Assembly (NCBI GenBank): GCA_030068145.1
Contig: JAPJBO010000516.1
Coordinates: 62,001 to 126,000 of the forward strand
From: Diplonema papillatum
Lineage: Eukaryota; Euglenozoa; Diplonemea; Diplonemida; Diplonemidae
Direction: 5' to 3'
Length of the DNA stretch: 64,000 nucleotides
The notes beneath the pieces are model-generated. The model was not told the DNA's origin and ran no database searches. It saw nothing but the letters and a program-made list of their open reading frames with translations. This document shows, piece by piece, positions 57,001 to 60,000 of this stretch (its first letter is position 1; each line of letters opens with the position of its first letter). The position numbers and the translations under genes were made by a program.

Positions 57001-60000
57001 TGCAGGCTGCTCGCTTCATCCCGCTTGCGCAGCAGCTCTTCTTCCGTGGCCTGGAGGACGCTTCGGAGGCGCTCGGCTTCAGCTCGCGCCGCCGCGTTGC
57101 TCGTTTCGGAAGCGGACAATGCTTCTTCCCTCGCGCGCAGCAGCGCTTGTGCCGCCTCCGCTTCTTCCGCGGCCTTGCCCGTCTCGAGCGCGGCCAACCG
57201 GTGCTGCAGGCTGCTTGCTTCTTCCCGCGTGTGCAGCAGCTCTTTTTCCACGGCCTGGAGACGCTCGGATTCGGCTTGCGAAACCTCCGCTTCTTCCGCA
57301 GCCTTGCCCTTCTCGAAGGCGGCCAACCGGTGCTGCAGGCTGCTTGCTTCTTCCCGCGTGCGGTGCAGTTCTTCTTCCGTGGCTTGGAGGACGCTTGAAG
57401 CCTTCGCCTCTTCCGCCGCCTTGCTTGTCGCGAAAGCGGTCAAACGGTGCTGCAAGTTGCCTGCTTCTTCCCGCGTGCGCAACAGCTCTTCTTCCGTGGC
57501 CTGGAGGACGCTTTGGAGACGCTCTGTTTCGGCGTGTGGAGCCTCCGCTTCTTCCGCCGGCTTGGTTGTCTCGAGAGCGGTCAACCGGTGCTGCAGGCTG
57601 CTCGATTCTTCCCGCGTGCGGTGCAGTTCTTCTTCCGTGGCTTGGAGGACGCTTTGGAGGCGCTCGGATTCGGCTTGTGCCGCGGCCGCGCGCCTTTCCG
57701 CCGCATCGCCCGCCTCTCTCTCGGCCTCGATGTCGGCCCGCAGCCCGGCCAGCTCCACGCCTTTTCCGGCCAAGGCGGCGGCCTGGGCGGCCAGCTCGGC
57801 CTCCAAGCTCTGCACAGCCGCCGCCCTCTGCGAGAACTTCCTCGCCAGCCCGCGCAGCGCGGACGCGGGCGACGCGGCCGGCTTGTCGTCGGGTGCCGCG
57901 TGCGGGTCGGCCGCGGCGATCAGCCTACGGAGCTCTTTCAGCTCCTTCCCGGCGGCCCGCAGGTTGTGCTGCAGGCGTAGGTTGTCTTCCCGGGTGTGGG
58001 CAAGGGTCGCGGCCAAGGACTCGTCCTGCGCCCGGTGCGTCGACAGCTGCTGGACCTCCGCGGTGAGGCCGTCGAGCTTCCCGCTCAGCAGCGCGCACTC
58101 CGGGCAGCTGGCCGGGAGCCCGCGCTCGGCCCGGAGAGTCCCGACCTGCCGCTTGCAGGCCTCCACGGCGCTGAGCCTCTCCAGCTCCGCAGCGCGGAGG
58201 GCGTCCCCCCGCAGCTGGAGCTTCGTTTTCAGCTCTTCGATCTCCTTCCGCGAAGACGCCAGGTCCGTGTGGTCTTCTGCGTGGTGTTGTTGAGACTCAT
58301 CGGGCTTAACCCCTACATCACTCATGCCAACTTCTTTCCCGATACATCACTCATTTACACTTCTTTCCCGATACATCTCTCATTTACACTTCTTTCCCAA
58401 ATACATCACTCATTTACACTTCTTTCCCAATACATCACTCATTTGCAACTTCTTCCCCGATACATCACTCGTTTGCAACTTCTTTACGGAGGGAGCGGGA
58501 GGTGTGCTACAACCAAAATGCGTGGAAATCCACGCCCGAAAAGCGGGGTGACGCCCGCTTTTGTGTTTCCGACGATCCCGCATGGGCGTACAGATTGGTG
58601 TCTTTCGACGTTTTGTGTGTTTGTGAAGTTCAGCATAGTGCGTGCTTGTGGTGATCGGGGTTCCAAAAGAAATGTTTTGTTGTATCGCATCTTCGAGCTA
58701 ATTCTGTTGCGTTTCCGCTGGGCTCCTGATAGCGGACTCGAGACAGTATGACTGATGTGTTGCGGGCTGCAAATTCATCCAAGATTTGTCGGTAGGTTAC
58801 ATTACTCTTTTTTTAACTCACCAGCTTCTCAGGCTGGACTCTTACGATTCATCGTGGGAATGTTGCAGCGTAACGACCAATGAGCAGGTCATTGGGGTTT
58901 TAGCAACACAAAGCCTAAAAAGTGGAGGAATGCAACTATCAAGTGATCAAGTGAACAAGTGATCAGTGATCAAGTGATACCACCGCCTGCTCGTGGTACC
59001 TAGGTACTAGCCGCTGTGCTGTGTGATGCTAGCTATGGATGCTCTCGCCATGCCGCACTGTCAGGACGGGCCGTCTGGTGCTGCTGCTCTTGGGTGTGCA
59101 TACCGCCACTGCTCTGGTACCTATCCACTGTGGTTGCGGGGGTTTAAACCCTCAGCAACAAGCGGGCCAACAAGCAGGAGTGCATTCGGAAACGAATCCA
59201 CCCCCATCTACAGCGCAGTCGACGCGCAGACGAGCAGTAAAGCAGCCCGCGTCGCAGGTGCACAAACCGAAGAAGCCCGTGAGCAGGGAGTGAAGACGAG
59301 GTGACGCAAGACGAAGGGGAAGCGCGAAGCGACCAGCCCGGACGGACCAACAAGACACAAGACCCGCGACCAAGAGAAGGAGGGGGTGCGACCCAGGGAC
59401 CCGGGCTAAGTAGCCTGGAACTAATGTGATGCACCTAGGGGCTCACGCACTCAAAGATCGACTAATACGCACTCGAAGCGCAGTTCTGTCGCAGCTTCCA
59501 TTATGTTTTTCTTGGGGCTTTTTTCGCGGAAATCTGGGCGCGTTGTGGAGTGCTCCCTGCGGGGTTTTTGCCAGCGTTTGACCTTGAACCGAGCCCAGTC
59601 CGGGTTGGTCCGGGCTGATCCGGGTTTGTCCGGGTTTGGTCATACACCAGAAAGCAGCCACAAAAGACGGCAGAAGGGTCAGACTGTGACAGGAATGACT
59701 CAGGATGTAGTCATTTGTACCCAGGAATGACTCAGGATGTAGTCATTTGTACCCAGGAATGACTCAGGATGTAGTCATTTGTACCCAGAAATGACTCAGG
59801 ATGTAGTCATTTGTACCCAGGAATGACTCAGGATGTAGTCATTTGTACCCAGGAATGACTCAGGATGTAGTCATTTGTACCCAGGAATGACTCAGGATGT
59901 AGTCATTTGTACCCAGGAATGACTCAGGATGTAGTCATTTGTACCCAGGAATGACTCAGGATGTAGTCATTTGTACCCAGGAATGACTCAGGATGTAGTC

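Noticed and set aside
58312-58325. ATG at 58325 as the start of an independent coiled-coil gene
   Set aside because: The ATG is part of a 29-bp minisatellite unit repeated upstream. Using GATGTAG as acceptor gives the phase needed by exon 1. I keep it only as an alternative.
55707-58751. Long plus-strand frames opposite exon 2
   Set aside because: Shadow frames of the GC-rich repetitive exon; no domain signal.
59039-59293. A small secreted protein (signal-like LVLLLLGVHTATALV)
   Set aside because: Short, inside a proposed intron, no splice or family support; noted only in the intron entry.
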